64,000 nucleotides of DNA from Deltaproteobacteria bacterium (GTDB lineage Bacteria > Desulfobacterota > DSM-4660 > Desulfatiglandales > HGW-15). This document shows, one piece after another, positions 1 through 8,606 of the stretch. A program made the position numbers and the translations under genes. How positions within the stretch are numbered: the stretch's first letter is position 1; each line of letters opens with the position of its first letter. Location: positions 1 through 64,000 of the forward strand of contig JAFGFM010000092.1 in the NCBI GenBank assembly GCA_016931115.1, given 5' to 3'. The notes below the pieces were generated by a model, which was given only the letters and a program-made list of their open reading frames with translations, ran no database searches and was not told the DNA's origin.

Positions 1-80
1 ATGATCTCGCCGTTTTCATCAAAGAGTATTGTTCTGGAACTGGATGTTCCCTGATCCAATGCCATGACAATTTTTTGCAT
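1..80 (-). CDS. glpK: Glycerol kinase, N-terminal fragment (runs off the window)
   Basis: Reading leftwards from the ATG at 80, the first 26 codons give a protein starting MQKIVMALDQGTSSSR, the phosphate-binding start of FGGY-family glycerol kinases (ATP + glycerol to glycerol 3-phosphate, cytoplasmic). A GAGGTGACT ribosome-binding site sits just before the ATG (81-89). The rest lies outside the window, so the family (glycerol kinase versus another FGGY sugar kinase) rests on this short but characteristic stretch. It follows the GH3 gene on the same strand with about 50 bases between them. Confidence 0.75.
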   Translation of the reverse strand, partial: MQKIVMALDQGTSSSRTILFDENGEI

Positions 81-132
81 AGTCACCTCTTAAGCATGGT
101 ATTTAATAATTGACTGATAACCTTACGTCCCG

Positions 133-2727
133 CTATTGAACCGCTATTTTAACCAGTTTCAAATCATCAGGGTCGGAGCTGTTTCCATAGTACACTTCAT
201 ATTTCCCTGTTGTCACAGCCATCTTCCTCTGTGCCCTATCATAAAATTCAAATGAAGAAGGTGGAAGGTCAATGGTAACCTGCCGGGCTTCACCGGACTT
301 TATATCCACACGCTGAAAACCCCGAAGGGTCTTGATCGGTCCTTCAATATCATCTGCTTTTCGGACATATACCTGAATTACCTCTGTGCCGTCGCGTTTA
401 CCGGTATTTTTTACCGGTACGGTCAACTGAATTGTTTCATCAGCCTTTATTGTTGCCCTGTTTACACTGGCCTGACCGATTTCAAACCTGGTATAGCTTA
501 ATCCATAGCCAAAGGGGAACAGTGCATCATTCATATAACGGTATGTCCTCCCCTTCATGGAATAATCCTCAAAATCCTTAAGCTGATCCGAATTTTTGTA
601 GAAGGTAATTGGAAGTTTTCCTGATGGGTTATAATCGCCGAAAAGCACATCTGCAATGGCCTGCCCGCCGGATTCCCCTGCATACCAGGCCTGAAGGATG
701 GCATCACTGGTTTCGGTTTCAGGGGTAAGGGCAATGGCTGAACCGGAGCAGTTAACAAAAATAACCTTTTTACCTGCCTCTTTTAATGCCTTTAAACAGT
801 TGCGCTGCACCATGGGAAGGTCGATATTGGTACGGTCTCCTCCCTTGAAACCGGGGTAGGAAACAGGCATCTCTTCTCCTTCAAGGTTGCCGGAAAGACC
901 TCCTGCAAAGACTACCAGGTCAATGCCCTTAAGCCTGTTGATAAGAGCGGTATAGTCCATATCCACCTCTTTACCAAAGTCAAATTCGATGTTTGCCTGC
1001 CAGTCATTCTGCTGTGCGTAACGTATTTCAATTTTATATACCTTGCCTTTTTCGACCTTAAAAGGAATCCTTGCAGGAAGCGTTCGCCAGTTACTGTATT
1101 TTGTGATTGATTCGCCATTAACAAGCAGTTCAAATGCGCCTGTTGCCCCGCATTTAAAAACAATCTCCTCGTCTATCGACGGGGTGAAATCAGTTTCATA
1201 TCTGGCTGAAAAACCTTCGAGCCTGACCCCTGAAGCAAATTCATGCTGCCCGGCAGTGGTCAGCTTAATGGGATTTTCTATCTGCTGTGTTGTAACAATA
1301 TCTCCCTTAAGGTCAGGATTATTCCAGTAGGTGGCCTTAAAACCCTGTTTACTATCAAATGAACATTGTTCGAAATAGCTTTGTGTAACCTTATCTTCTA
1401 CCAGGTCACAGCCTTTGTCATAAAGAATCTTACCGGATGAAAGCTTTGCTGTAATGCCGTCAAGGATTGTGATCGTCCTTACCGGCGTTCCATTATAATT
1501 CCCCCACAGCACAGGTTTCTCATTAGCGTTGGGCCCGATAACAGCAAGCCTTTTGATGGATTTTTTTAAGGGCAGGATATTGTTTTTATTCTGAAGAAGT
1601 GTCATTGTTTCACGGGCCATATCAAGGGCAAGTTTTCTGTGAGCTTCGTTGTTCACGATTGATGCGGGGATTTTAGTCCAGGGCACAAGTTTATCGTCGT
1701 CCATCTCTCCCAGGTCAAAGCGCCCTATCAGCACACGCATCAACCTTGTATCGATCTCTTTTTCGGTGATAAGCCCCTTTTCAACAGCCTCCGGCAGTTT
1801 TTTATAGTTGTGACTCATCCACTGGCACTCCACATCTGTTCCTGCCAGGACACCTTTTGCAGATGCGTGCACCCCATCGGATGAAACCTTATGGCTTCTG
1901 TAAAAATCGTCTATGGCACCACAATCGGAAACAACAACATATTTAAATCCCCAGTCGTCACGAAGAATTTTCTGAAGCAGACGTTCGTTACCGCAACAGG
2001 GCTCATCATTCAGACGCTGATAGGCGCACATCACCTGGCGGACATCAGCCTCCTGTACAAGGGATTTGAATGCAGGGAGATATGTTTCATAGAGGTCTCG
2101 CGGATCAACATTGGTGAGGTTCAGGGAGTGTCTGCTCCATTCCGGCCCTGAATGCACTGCATAATGTTTGGCGCAGGCCAGTAGTTTGCGGTATTTTGCA
2201 TCGCTGGGCCCCTGAAGGCCTTTAACTACCGAAACACCCATCCTGGAGGTAAGATAAGGGTCTTCCCCATAGGTCTCCTGTCCACGTCCCCAGCGGGGAT
2301 CGCGAAAGATATTAACATTGGGCGTCCATACAGAAAGACTCAAAAACCGCCGGTTTTCCAGCCCCTTTTGCTGGGACTCATTATACTTGGCCCTGGTTTC
2401 ATCAGATACTGCGTTGAATATCTTGTAAACCAGTTCATCATTGAATGAAGCGGCCATACCGATCGGCTCAGGAAAAACAGTAACATTACTGTTATTTGCA
2501 AGACCGTGAAGCGCCTCGCTCCACCAGTTGAATTTTTTTATCCCGAGGCGCGGAATGGCATCCGACACATCGCACATCAAGGCGGCCTTTTCTTCAAGGG
2601 TTAATCGTAAAATCAGATCCTTTGCACGCTCTTCTGAACTTAAATCAGGATTTTTATAGGGCAATGGCTGCCCGAAAGAACTTGTTGAAAGAAATAAACT
2701 TACTATAAACAAAAATAATATTTTCAT
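133..2727 (-). CDS. Secreted glycoside hydrolase family 3 (beta-glucosidase/beta-xylosidase type) with PA14 insert
   Basis: An 864-residue exo-acting GH3 glycosidase. I place the start at the ATG at 2727, behind GGAGGG (2731-2736). It opens a clear signal peptide (MKILFLFIVSLFLSTSSFGQ), whereas the in-frame extension to 2793 is translated from a repeat. The N-terminal (beta/alpha) barrel carries the KH motif (about residues 187-188) and the nucleophile Asp in VVSDCGAID (about residue 268). A PA14-like carbohydrate-binding insert spans about residues 455-595 in the second domain, and the C-terminus is fibronectin-III-like. The protein should act in the periplasm or at the cell surface on beta-linked oligosaccharides. 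The layout resembles Bacteroidetes beta-xylosidases and beta-glucosidases, and exact specificity cannot be read. It lies downstream of an esterase gene and a GntR regulator, which suggests a small plant-polymer utilisation locus. Confidence 0.88.
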   Translation of the reverse strand: MKILFLFIVSLFLSTSSFGQPLPYKNPDLSSEERAKDLILRLTLEEKAALMCDVSDAIPRLGIKKFNWWSEALHGLANNSNVTVFPEPIGMAASFNDELVYKIFNAVSDETRAKYNESQQKGLENRRFLSLSVWTPNVNIFRDPRWGRGQETYGEDPYLTSRMGVSVVKGLQGPSDAKYRKLLACAKHYAVHSGPEWSRHSLNLTNVDPRDLYETYLPAFKSLVQEADVRQVMCAYQRLNDEPCCGNERLLQKILRDDWGFKYVVVSDCGAIDDFYRSHKVSSDGVHASAKGVLAGTDVECQWMSHNYKKLPEAVEKGLITEKEIDTRLMRVLIGRFDLGEMDDDKLVPWTKIPASIVNNEAHRKLALDMARETMTLLQNKNNILPLKKSIKRLAVIGPNANEKPVLWGNYNGTPVRTITILDGITAKLSSGKILYDKGCDLVEDKVTQSYFEQCSFDSKQGFKATYWNNPDLKGDIVTTQQIENPIKLTTAGQHEFASGVRLEGFSARYETDFTPSIDEEIVFKCGATGAFELLVNGESITKYSNWRTLPARIPFKVEKGKVYKIEIRYAQQNDWQANIEFDFGKEVDMDYTALINRLKGIDLVVFAGGLSGNLEGEEMPVSYPGFKGGDRTNIDLPMVQRNCLKALKEAGKKVIFVNCSGSAIALTPETETSDAILQAWYAGESGGQAIADVLFGDYNPSGKLPITFYKNSDQLKDFEDYSMKGRTYRYMNDALFPFGYGLSYTRFEIGQASVNRATIKADETIQLTVPVKNTGKRDGTEVIQVYVRKADDIEGPIKTLRGFQRVDIKSGEARQVTIDLPPSSFEFYDRAQRKMAVTTGKYEVYYGNSSDPDDLKLVKIAVQ

Positions 2728-2749
2728 ATTCCCTCCTGCTTTAAAAAAG

Positions 2750-2825
2750 CATAGCGCATAGGGCATGGCGCATAGCGAAAGATATGAATACACTTTTCAC
2801 TCTATGCGCTTTGCGTTCTGGCGTT
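2750..2825. repeat. Short intergenic repeat with inverted arms
   Basis: On the plus strand the units catagcgcatag and gcgcatagcg recur, and an oppositely oriented copy (ctatgcgctttgcg) follows about 40 bases later. The sequence can fold into an imperfect hairpin. It cuts off the small lipoprotein leader ORF (2802-2891) and creates the false N-terminal extension of the GH3 gene. Its origin is unknown. Confidence 0.55.
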
Positions 2826-2891
2826 ACTGCACCCAGGAATGAAAAGGCTCAGGTGTAATAGAAAACAAAAAATAGATAATATTTTTCCCAT
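2802..2891 (-). pseudogene. Truncated lipoprotein gene start (signal peptide and lipobox only)
   Basis: An ATG at 2891 follows GGGAGG at good spacing and encodes 29 residues: a hydrophobic signal peptide ending in a lipobox (LFIPGC), then SNARTQSA and a stop. The stop falls inside the repeat at 2750-2825. The translation signals and lipobox look authentic, but no mature domain follows. The best explanation is the stump of a secreted lipoprotein gene between the esterase and GH3 genes that was cut by the repeat. A functional 9-residue lipopeptide cannot be excluded. Confidence 0.45.
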
Positions 2892-2920
2892 GAAAACCTC
2901 CCGGTTAGTGAAACACCCTG

Positions 2921-3142
2921 TTAATCCCTTTTTGAGTGTTCCTTAAAAAATTTAAATATGTCCGACAGTACAAGGGGTATCATACCCCCATGATCCGCAT
3001 CAACCTCTTTATACTTTAAATTGAAACCCTTCTCTTTCATCCATGCTGACATGACCCTGCTCCCTGTAAGAGAAGGCGTTGCCCCTGTTCCTTCTGTCAT
3101 AAAAACAGGTGTTTTTCTAATATTTTCCCATGGATAGTTTGC
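2921..3142 (-). pseudogene. C-terminal part of the alpha/beta-hydrolase beyond the in-frame stop
   Basis: This stretch continues the esterase frame directly after the TAA at 3143-3145: about 73 codons beginning ANYPWENIRKTPVFM and ending EHSKRD before TAA (2921-2923). It holds the DADHGG segment expected to carry the catalytic His. Gene length with this part is about 310 codons, normal for the family. The frame is intact on both sides of one stop codon, which points to a single nucleotide change or a sequencing error. Confidence 0.6.
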
Positions 3143-3853
3143 TTAATCCACAAATGGCCCTGACATAGGTGCGATTGCAGCCCAGTACTGGTAATATTTT
3201 GCACCGAGATACCATGTGCCCCCGCTTCCCATTGAATGACCTGCCAGAAAAAAAGCTGAGCGCCTTACAGGGTACTCATTTACCACAATTTCTATCACAT
3301 TGATAACATCCTTTTCACTCAATTGCAGAGTTTTTTCCTGCTCAGGTTTTACAGCAGAGCGCTGCTGTGCTGCTATTTCCGGGTTTCTAAAGACGGCAGG
3401 AAGACGAAGGGGTGTTCCATAGGCGCCAAAGGGGGAATAACCCAGAGGGGAAAGTAAAATGAAACCATGCTGCTCAGCAAGGGTAATAAGCTGCCTATTA
3501 TTGGCATCTATGTACCGGTTTTCGTCCGATCCTGCCCCGTGCAGAAATACGACCATCGGCAGTTGTGAATTGCCATCCCATGAAACAGGGACATAGAGGC
3601 GGTAAGGTATATCTGCATTTGCAGCAGGGAAATGATATTTCCGGTGAAGATCACCTTTGGCTCGCCATTGAGTGTCGTCCGGATTTGCTATACCCTTTGC
3701 CAGGGTATTTGATTCATGAATCTGTTCTTTTGCATTAATAGTGCAACCGTATTTTATAGTATCGGAAGCATTAACCCAAATAACAGCAGATGACAGCATA
3801 ATGAGAAATAACAGGGTAATTGCAGTAATAAATTTATAATAAATATTATACAC
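3143..3853 (-). CDS. Secreted alpha/beta-hydrolase (esterase/PHB-depolymerase-like), cut short by an in-frame TAA
   Basis: Starts at GTG 3853 behind GAGG. The first ~29 residues form a signal peptide or membrane anchor. The oxyanion region VVFLHGAG (about residues 101-108) and nucleophile elbow GHSMG (205-209, Ser207) mark an alpha/beta-hydrolase of the feruloyl-esterase/LpqC/PHB-depolymerase type. Translation stops at TAA 3143-3145 after GPFVD. The same frame stays open to 2921 and encodes the missing C-terminal part with the likely catalytic His in DADHGG. As it stands the product lacks the triad His and should be inactive unless the stop is read through or is a sequence error. It probably cleaved ester decorations from plant polymers beside the GH3 enzyme. 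Confidence 0.75.
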   Translation of the reverse strand: MYNIYYKFITAITLLFLIMLSSAVIWVNASDTIKYGCTINAKEQIHESNTLAKGIANPDDTQWRAKGDLHRKYHFPAANADIPYRLYVPVSWDGNSQLPMVVFLHGAGSDENRYIDANNRQLITLAEQHGFILLSPLGYSPFGAYGTPLRLPAVFRNPEIAAQQRSAVKPEQEKTLQLSEKDVINVIEIVVNEYPVRRSAFFLAGHSMGSGGTWYLGAKYYQYWAAIAPMSGPFVD

Positions 3854-3974
3854 GATTCCTCATATTTCTAAGAAATGAGATAATTTAATGAAGTGCGGAA
3901 GCTGGAAGGATTTTGTGCAAAACCTTATCCAGGATGTAAATGCAAAAATCATACGACAATACCAGCCCGGAACT

Positions 3975-4094
3975 GTAATTTGGATAGTTATAGGGGTGCG
4001 ATGCCTCGATATAAAAAATGGGGCAGGGGGGAGTTTTGAAACCTTTCCCATTTTTTGTAGGGAGTAATATGCATCGCAACCCTATAAAAATTAC
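3975..4094. repeat. MITE/REP-like nested inverted repeat
   Basis: A 120-base palindromic element. The outer arms are GTAATTT...ATAGGGGTGCGATGC (3975-4004) and its near-perfect inverse (4071-4094). The inner arms are AAAAAATGGG (4013-4022) and CCCATTTTTT (4047-4056). No coding potential is credible. It fills most of the 372-base gap between the esterase and the GntR gene. It could be a non-autonomous mobile element or a bidirectional terminator. Confidence 0.55.
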
Positions 4095-4130
4095 AGCGTG
4101 TAGAACCGCTGCATTTTTAAAATGTATATA

Positions 4131-4138
4131 GGTATACC
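4131..4138. promoter_or_regulatory. Possible GntR operator
   Basis: The palindrome GGTATACC lies between the GntR gene and the esterase/GH3 genes it may control. HutC-type GntR proteins often bind GTATAC-centred palindromes. The site is short and unsupported by further copies, so this is only a candidate. Confidence 0.2.
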
Positions 4139-4225
4139 AAACTTTTTAATGCTGTCAATACAAAAATAATGTTTATCTGCTATGTGCAGGGGTGGAGGGT
4201 TCCTGGATTCAACTGTTTGCGAGAA

Positions 4226-4990
4226 TTATAACAGTGATGAGGTCCTGAAGATAAACATATCACCCCTGAAATAATTCTGACTGAGTACAAGCGCCTTGCC
4301 TGAAACCGGATGATAGGTGGTTTCATTAAAAAATACAGGCGCCCCAAAGGGGATTTCAAGGGCGCTTGAAATATCCAGGTCTGCGGCAATCGATCTCAGG
4401 GTCTGATTTACCTTATGAAATCTTATTTTCATGGCCTGTTCAATAGTATGCAGAATATCATCTTTTTCCGCCTCTGATTTTGATATTCTGATACAGGGAG
4501 TGGGATCAGCATAATAGGTGTTAAAGGATACAGGTAAACCATTATAAATTCTTAACCGCTTCATTCTCCAGATATCCTGTTCAGAGTTCATTGAGAGGAA
4601 ATTCTGTACATATTCTGATGATCTTGTTGTGGTGATCTCCAGCACTTTTACCTGGGTATTCAGCTTTTGAATGGATTCTTTAAGCTTTTTAAAGCTTCTG
4701 CCCAGTTCAAAGGTCAGTTGTTCCTGTTTTATTCTGGATACGGTTGTCCCCAGGCCGCGCCGGCGCTCTACGAAACCATCATTTTTTAATTTATCCATGG
4801 CTTTACGTATAGTTATATTGCTTGTCTGGAATTCCCTTTCCAGTTCTTCCCCCGTAAAAAGCTGTTTGCCTGGATTGTATTGCCCTGATATTATACGTCT
4901 TTTCATGGTCTCTGCGATCTGGACAAAAAAAGGGACGGATGAAAACTGGTCAAGGGATGTCTTTTTAATTTTTCTTTTTCTATCTGCCAT
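4226..4990 (-). CDS. GntR-family transcriptional regulator (HutC/UTRA subfamily)
   Basis: A 254-residue regulator. A winged helix-turn-helix occupies about residues 20-88 (PFFVQIAETMKRRIISGQY; ELEREFQTSNITIRKAMDKL), followed by a UTRA effector domain (about 110-250; WRMKRLRIYNGLPVSFNTYY). UTRA domains sense small molecules, often sugars or acids. The gene is co-oriented with the downstream esterase, GH3 and glpK, about 370 bases before the esterase, which suggests local control of that set. A link to the catabolic genes upstream is equally possible. Confidence 0.85.
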   Translation of the reverse strand: MADRKRKIKKTSLDQFSSVPFFVQIAETMKRRIISGQYNPGKQLFTGEELEREFQTSNITIRKAMDKLKNDGFVERRRGLGTTVSRIKQEQLTFELGRSFKKLKESIQKLNTQVKVLEITTTRSSEYVQNFLSMNSEQDIWRMKRLRIYNGLPVSFNTYYADPTPCIRISKSEAEKDDILHTIEQAMKIRFHKVNQTLRSIAADLDISSALEIPFGAPVFFNETTYHPVSGKALVLSQNYFRGDMFIFRTSSLL

Positions 4991-5436
4991 ATCTTAATAT
5001 CCTGAAAGTATAGGGTAATAATATCTAACTGAGAAACTCCAGTTCTTATAACAAAAAAGAACAATAGATATACTTTTATACCAATATCAAAAAATATCAA
5101 TTATTTTATGACCTGGGTTTATAAAGAATTTATCAGGATATTAAATCAGGTAGAATTTATAAAAAAATATTGTTTTTGATTGTAAGCGGTAAGTCATCAG
5201 CCTTCAGTGTTCAGTAAAATGCATTCAAAACAAATGGTTAGCTTAACCAGCCCGGGGCAGGACTAAGACCTTAATCAGGGATTTGCTTTTTTTTGGATGA
5301 AAACCAATTAGCATATCATCCTGTGACAGGATTTTGACAGCGTAAACCTGACATAGAGTAAAAAGAGTTGAGGTTAGCTATATCTTTCCTTTAGGCTTTT
5401 TGCTCTATGCCATTTGGGCGGAAAATATTCGACCGA
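4991..5436. other. Intergenic region, promoter of the GntR gene
   Basis: 446 bases with no supportable gene. The part next to the GntR start is AT-rich and probably holds its promoter. At 5352-5365 and 5396-5409 there is a 14-base inverted repeat with one mismatch (CATAGAGTAAAAAG / CTTTTTGCTCTATG) around a 30-base loop. It lies downstream of the exported-protein gene and may be a terminator or a repeat remnant. Confidence 0.5.
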
Positions 5437-5838
5437 TTATTTTTTATTGACAGTAATCCGGGTTGCTACAGCGCCTTCTGTTCCATATGTGCCTGCCTGA
5501 CGGCTTAATTTAAGCTCATCTCCTGATAATATACCCATGCATGACATTTGAACATCATTGTTATATGTCCAGACAAAGGTTATCTTTTCTCCATCAATTT
5601 TACCTTGTGTTATTTCACTTTCACTTTTAGCTCCACCCATTTCGGCAATAACTTTTCCGGTTACATTTTTCCCCTCAACCTTAAATGTGTAATTGCATAT
5701 CATCTCACCGATAGGGGTCGCATAAGTTGCCTGCCACTCACCCGCGAAACCTTTCGATTCACTTTGTGCACCTGCTGTCATAAACCCGAAAAGTACTAAT
5801 ACTAGTGTGATGGTTATACCTGCAATAAGTTTTTTCAT
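5437..5838 (-). CDS. Small exported protein of unknown function (lipocalin-like beta pattern)
   Basis: 133 residues with a strong ribosome-binding site (AAGGAGG) and a signal peptide ending near MTAGAQS (residue about 25). The mature part alternates beta-strand-like segments (GEWQATYATPIG, FKVEGKNVTGKV, ITFVWTYNN, GILSGDELKL), as in small periplasmic proteins that report turnover of a bound ligand. It is the last gene of the operon PhlG-like, ferredoxin, flavoprotein, so it may bind the substrate in the periplasm. No family is recognised with confidence. Confidence 0.65.
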   Translation of the reverse strand: MKKLIAGITITLVLVLFGFMTAGAQSESKGFAGEWQATYATPIGEMICNYTFKVEGKNVTGKVIAEMGGAKSESEITQGKIDGEKITFVWTYNNDVQMSCMGILSGDELKLSRQAGTYGTEGAVATRITVNKK

Positions 5839-5867
5839 TTTGACCTCCTTATTAGTTAAATGATTAA

Positions 5868-7568
5868 TTATTTACCATCCGGCCTGATATTATAATTGTT
5901 AATAGGAACAGGTTGAGTTGATAGCTTCATCTCTTCCTTATCCTGTTTAATGATTATCCATTTGAGCCAGTTCTTATCATCCTGTTCAGGGAAATCCTCC
6001 CTGAAATGGAAGCCTCTGCTTTCTCTCCTCATCAGGGCTGCCCTGAAGGTGAGCTCAGCGCATAATGTCATAGACCTTACCTCATGGCATTTGCCCAGGT
6101 AGTGCGGATCTTTTGCATAGAGATCCGGTAATTTTTCCTTTAACCTTTCGATCATGCCGATGGCCTCGGAAAGACGCTCTTCGCTCCTGCGGAGATTATA
6201 TCTCATTGGGGCTGCAATGCTTCCCAGTGCAGATATGGCTACCCAGGGTGAAAAACTATTTTTATCCTTCATCGGCGCATATATAGAATTGCTGATCTTA
6301 TCCGTATCAATGTTTTTCAGATCAACAGGAGGTCCTCCTTTTACATAATTAGCAACTGAGGCGCCTGCCCAGCCCGCACTGATTACCGCGAACATGATCC
6401 CTGAACCGGGGCATACACCGGGAGGTGAGGCAACAGCGCCGGCCAGTGCAGAGCCTGCATAGCTTGTATCTCCTATTGCCCATAACCCCTCAAGGCTTGT
6501 TTTCATATCATGGTCAACCTTTATACAGGATGTTTCGCCGTGTAACGGCACTGCTATTTCAGGTTTGGAGTCCCTTGATATCCCGTACTCCTTCTCTTTA
6601 TTACCTATCCTTTTTAACCACTCTTCAATCTTTGGAAGGCCGGTAGAAAAACCGTGCGGAGGCATTGCCTTTGGCGGTTCAAAGTAAATCGGCCCTCTGC
6701 CTTCAGCAACCTCTTTTTCCAGACCAACAGCCAGTTTGACAGGTAAAAATACGCCAGCCGGCCCCCTGTCAGGCATGTATTTATGTGCCAGATTTTCACC
6801 CTGCTTGTTTACTAAAAAATCAGAACCCACCATGCCGCTGTCTGTTGCCTGAAACACTGTATGCCCATAAAGGTTTCCATATTCGGCATTTCTCATTTCA
6901 GCACCTGCCCTGTAGGCTGCTGCTATACCATCGCCTGTGCCCGCAGACCAGAAACGCCTTACCTTATAACCGCAGCTTCCGTTTGCCAGTATGGTGGCCT
7001 TTGCATTTATAATAATGAAATGGCCGTCAATAATATTAAAACCGGCTGCTCCAATTACACGATTATCAAGCGTTAACAGATCAACTATATGAACTTTATC
7101 TATTATCCTTGTCCCCATTTTTTTGGCTTTGGCACGCATGGGCAGCATCAAGTCTATATCAATAAATGTCGACGAATACTCGGGGGCAAACATGGCAGGG
7201 AAGGAAAGCATATTACCATCAGGCGTCTTTGCAAGCTTATTGCCCCATTCGGAAAACTGCTGAATCGCCCTGTATGTATCTTTAACATATTTAGCCAGTA
7301 ATTCCTGGTCATTCAAAAAAAGTCCTGATGTGTGCACCTGAAAATCTATAAATTTGTCAGCATCATTGTTGGGACCGAGAAAGGCAAGGATGCCACCTAT
7401 CTTTGTTGCCTTACCTGCCCAGCCTGTTGTCTGTTTCTCAACAATCAATACATCACATTCCGGGTTATTTTCCTTTACCTTTATTACGGAAGCCAGACCG
7501 CCTATCCCGCCTCCTATTATCAATACATCTGTAGAGAGGTATTCTCTTTTGTTATTTAAGTCAGTCAT
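5868..7568 (-). CDS. FAD-dependent oxidoreductase, AprA/fumarate-reductase-like flavoprotein (copy 1)
   Basis: 566 residues. The N-terminal FAD-binding motif is VLIIGGGIGG (about 16-25), and the family signature near the C-terminus is RGFHFREDFPEQDDKNW. The overall layout matches the flavoprotein subunits of succinate dehydrogenase/fumarate reductase and especially adenylylsulfate reductase (AprA), which transfer a hydride from reduced FAD. It stands just after a two-cluster ferredoxin gene with 20 bases between them, the AprB-AprA arrangement, but sulfur metabolism is not implied because the neighbours are catabolic. I infer reduction of an enone or unsaturated ring intermediate, with electrons from the ferredoxin. 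A homologous second pair is encoded at 12.2-14.2 kb. Confidence 0.82.
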   Translation of the reverse strand: MTDLNNKREYLSTDVLIIGGGIGGLASVIKVKENNPECDVLIVEKQTTGWAGKATKIGGILAFLGPNNDADKFIDFQVHTSGLFLNDQELLAKYVKDTYRAIQQFSEWGNKLAKTPDGNMLSFPAMFAPEYSSTFIDIDLMLPMRAKAKKMGTRIIDKVHIVDLLTLDNRVIGAAGFNIIDGHFIIINAKATILANGSCGYKVRRFWSAGTGDGIAAAYRAGAEMRNAEYGNLYGHTVFQATDSGMVGSDFLVNKQGENLAHKYMPDRGPAGVFLPVKLAVGLEKEVAEGRGPIYFEPPKAMPPHGFSTGLPKIEEWLKRIGNKEKEYGISRDSKPEIAVPLHGETSCIKVDHDMKTSLEGLWAIGDTSYAGSALAGAVASPPGVCPGSGIMFAVISAGWAGASVANYVKGGPPVDLKNIDTDKISNSIYAPMKDKNSFSPWVAISALGSIAAPMRYNLRRSEERLSEAIGMIERLKEKLPDLYAKDPHYLGKCHEVRSMTLCAELTFRAALMRRESRGFHFREDFPEQDDKNWLKWIIIKQDKEEMKLSTQPVPINNYNIRPDGK

Positions 7569-7588
7569 TATGTTCTCCTTTATAGCCC

Positions 7589-7831
7589 TTAGAAAGATGA
7601 CCGTAACGGCGCCGGAATATTGGGAATTACATTAATGCAGCTTACCGGGCAGGCACATTCACAGGCAAGGCACCAGACACAATCTTCAGGGTATGCAATA
7701 ACCGGTTTTTTATTCGCCTCATCCCACCGGATCACATCCACAAAACATGCATTCATGCATGATTTACATCCTTTGCATGCATCCATGTCTATTTTAATCT
7801 CTTTAATCCATTTAAGTTCCAGAATTTCCAT
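7589..7831 (-). CDS. AprB-like 2x[4Fe-4S] ferredoxin (copy 1)
   Basis: 80 residues. The ATG at 7831 follows GGGGAG with good spacing, and the in-frame TTG at 7837 is less likely. Two [4Fe-4S] motifs are visible: CKGCKSCMNAC and CVWCLACECACP. The linker and spacing resemble the ferredoxin part of AprB. It should carry electrons to the flavoprotein encoded immediately downstream. The gene lies between a PhlG-like gene and the flavoprotein, all on one likely transcript. Confidence 0.85.
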   Translation of the reverse strand: MEILELKWIKEIKIDMDACKGCKSCMNACFVDVIRWDEANKKPVIAYPEDCVWCLACECACPVSCINVIPNIPAPLRSSF

Positions 7832-7849
7832 TTTCAAAACTCCCCTGTT

Positions 7850-8497
7850 TTATATGTAAATAATACGAGAGCCCTCTTTTTTGATCTTTAATGAGGCCTT
7901 GCGATTGATTGCAGGGTCAGTAACCGCCTGCCATATCCCCCACAGGGCTGGAAGAAAATTCTTGAATGTGCCTGCCTCGGCTATATTGTGGCTAGGCCAT
8001 CCGCCTCCGGTGGGTTTTTTTCCGGTCGGATGTTCGGGCATTGCTGCTGGAGGATGTGATGGCCCGCTTCCGGGAGGAGGTTTTGGGAAACCGTGCATAC
8101 AGGAGCGCATTTTGCACCCGCCAGGGATCGCCTCCCACTGGTGTGAAAGCATGATAAATGGTTTTGTACCCGGGATTTCGCCTGTGGTGCCTGCTGTAAG
8201 GAGGTGCTCATATGTCCAGAATGCCTTCTGCTCCTCAGTGCCAATATTGGGGTCCACCCATTCAATTCTTAAATCCATAACCGGGCTGTAATCTATGCTT
8301 TCTGTAGCGATCTGGACTGCGCCTATATGGCCGCCCAGAGGCGGTTTTCTTTCCCACCTGAATCCCTTGTGCTCATCCGGGCACCAGAGTTCATAACCCT
8401 TTTCCATATTGACCCACCACCAATCAATCATCTCGGTGGTAACTCCCGGAATAACATGATCAACTACCATCCAGTTTTCAGGATATTTATTTTCCAT
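7850..8497 (-). CDS. PhlG-like hydrolase (2,4-diacetylphloroglucinol hydrolase family), copy 1
   Basis: About 215 residues from the ATG at 8497, which follows AAAGGAGG; the in-frame extension to 8542 lacks such a site. The sequence IPGVTTEMIDWWWVNM is typical of the DAPG-hydrolase (PhlG) family, whose founding member hydrolyses a C-C bond in acylphloroglucinols using a metal. A YEH segment and SHNIAE, an HxxxE motif near the C-terminus, match metal ligands of PhlG. The protein is shorter than PhlG (about 296) and lacks its N-terminal region. A Pro/Gly-rich loop (PKPPPGSGPSHPP) precedes the HxxxE motif. First gene of the operon, divergent from the TetR gene. Confidence 0.72.
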   Translation of the reverse strand: MENKYPENWMVVDHVIPGVTTEMIDWWWVNMEKGYELWCPDEHKGFRWERKPPLGGHIGAVQIATESIDYSPVMDLRIEWVDPNIGTEEQKAFWTYEHLLTAGTTGEIPGTKPFIMLSHQWEAIPGGCKMRSCMHGFPKPPPGSGPSHPPAAMPEHPTGKKPTGGGWPSHNIAEAGTFKNFLPALWGIWQAVTDPAINRKASLKIKKEGSRIIYI

Positions 8498-8606
8498 ATT
8501 GCTGCCTCCTTTTGATATTTTGGTAATTAGATGCTTCTCCAATTAAGTTGGAAAAAAAGAAGATCAAGCCAACATAATTTATTTATGTCATTTATGCTGT
8601 CCCTCT

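Noticed and set aside
1043..1330. Many plus-strand ORFs of 60-170 codons opposite the long minus-strand genes
   Set aside because: They lie wholly inside conserved genes in other frames, lack ribosome-binding sites and show no recognisable domains.
2728..2793. Upstream extension of the GH3 gene to 2793
   Set aside because: The extra residues are translated from an intergenic repeat and lack a ribosome-binding site; the ATG at 2727 has GGAGGG and opens a signal peptide.
3143..3145. Alternative genetic code reading TAA as sense
   Set aside because: Many genes in the window end properly at TAA, TAG and TGA, and the in-frame stops are of two kinds.
5868..7831. True dissimilatory adenylylsulfate reductase (aprBA)
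   Set aside because: Only the fold and gene order match; the neighbours are catabolic and two copies occur with PhlG-like genes, with no sat or qmo genes.
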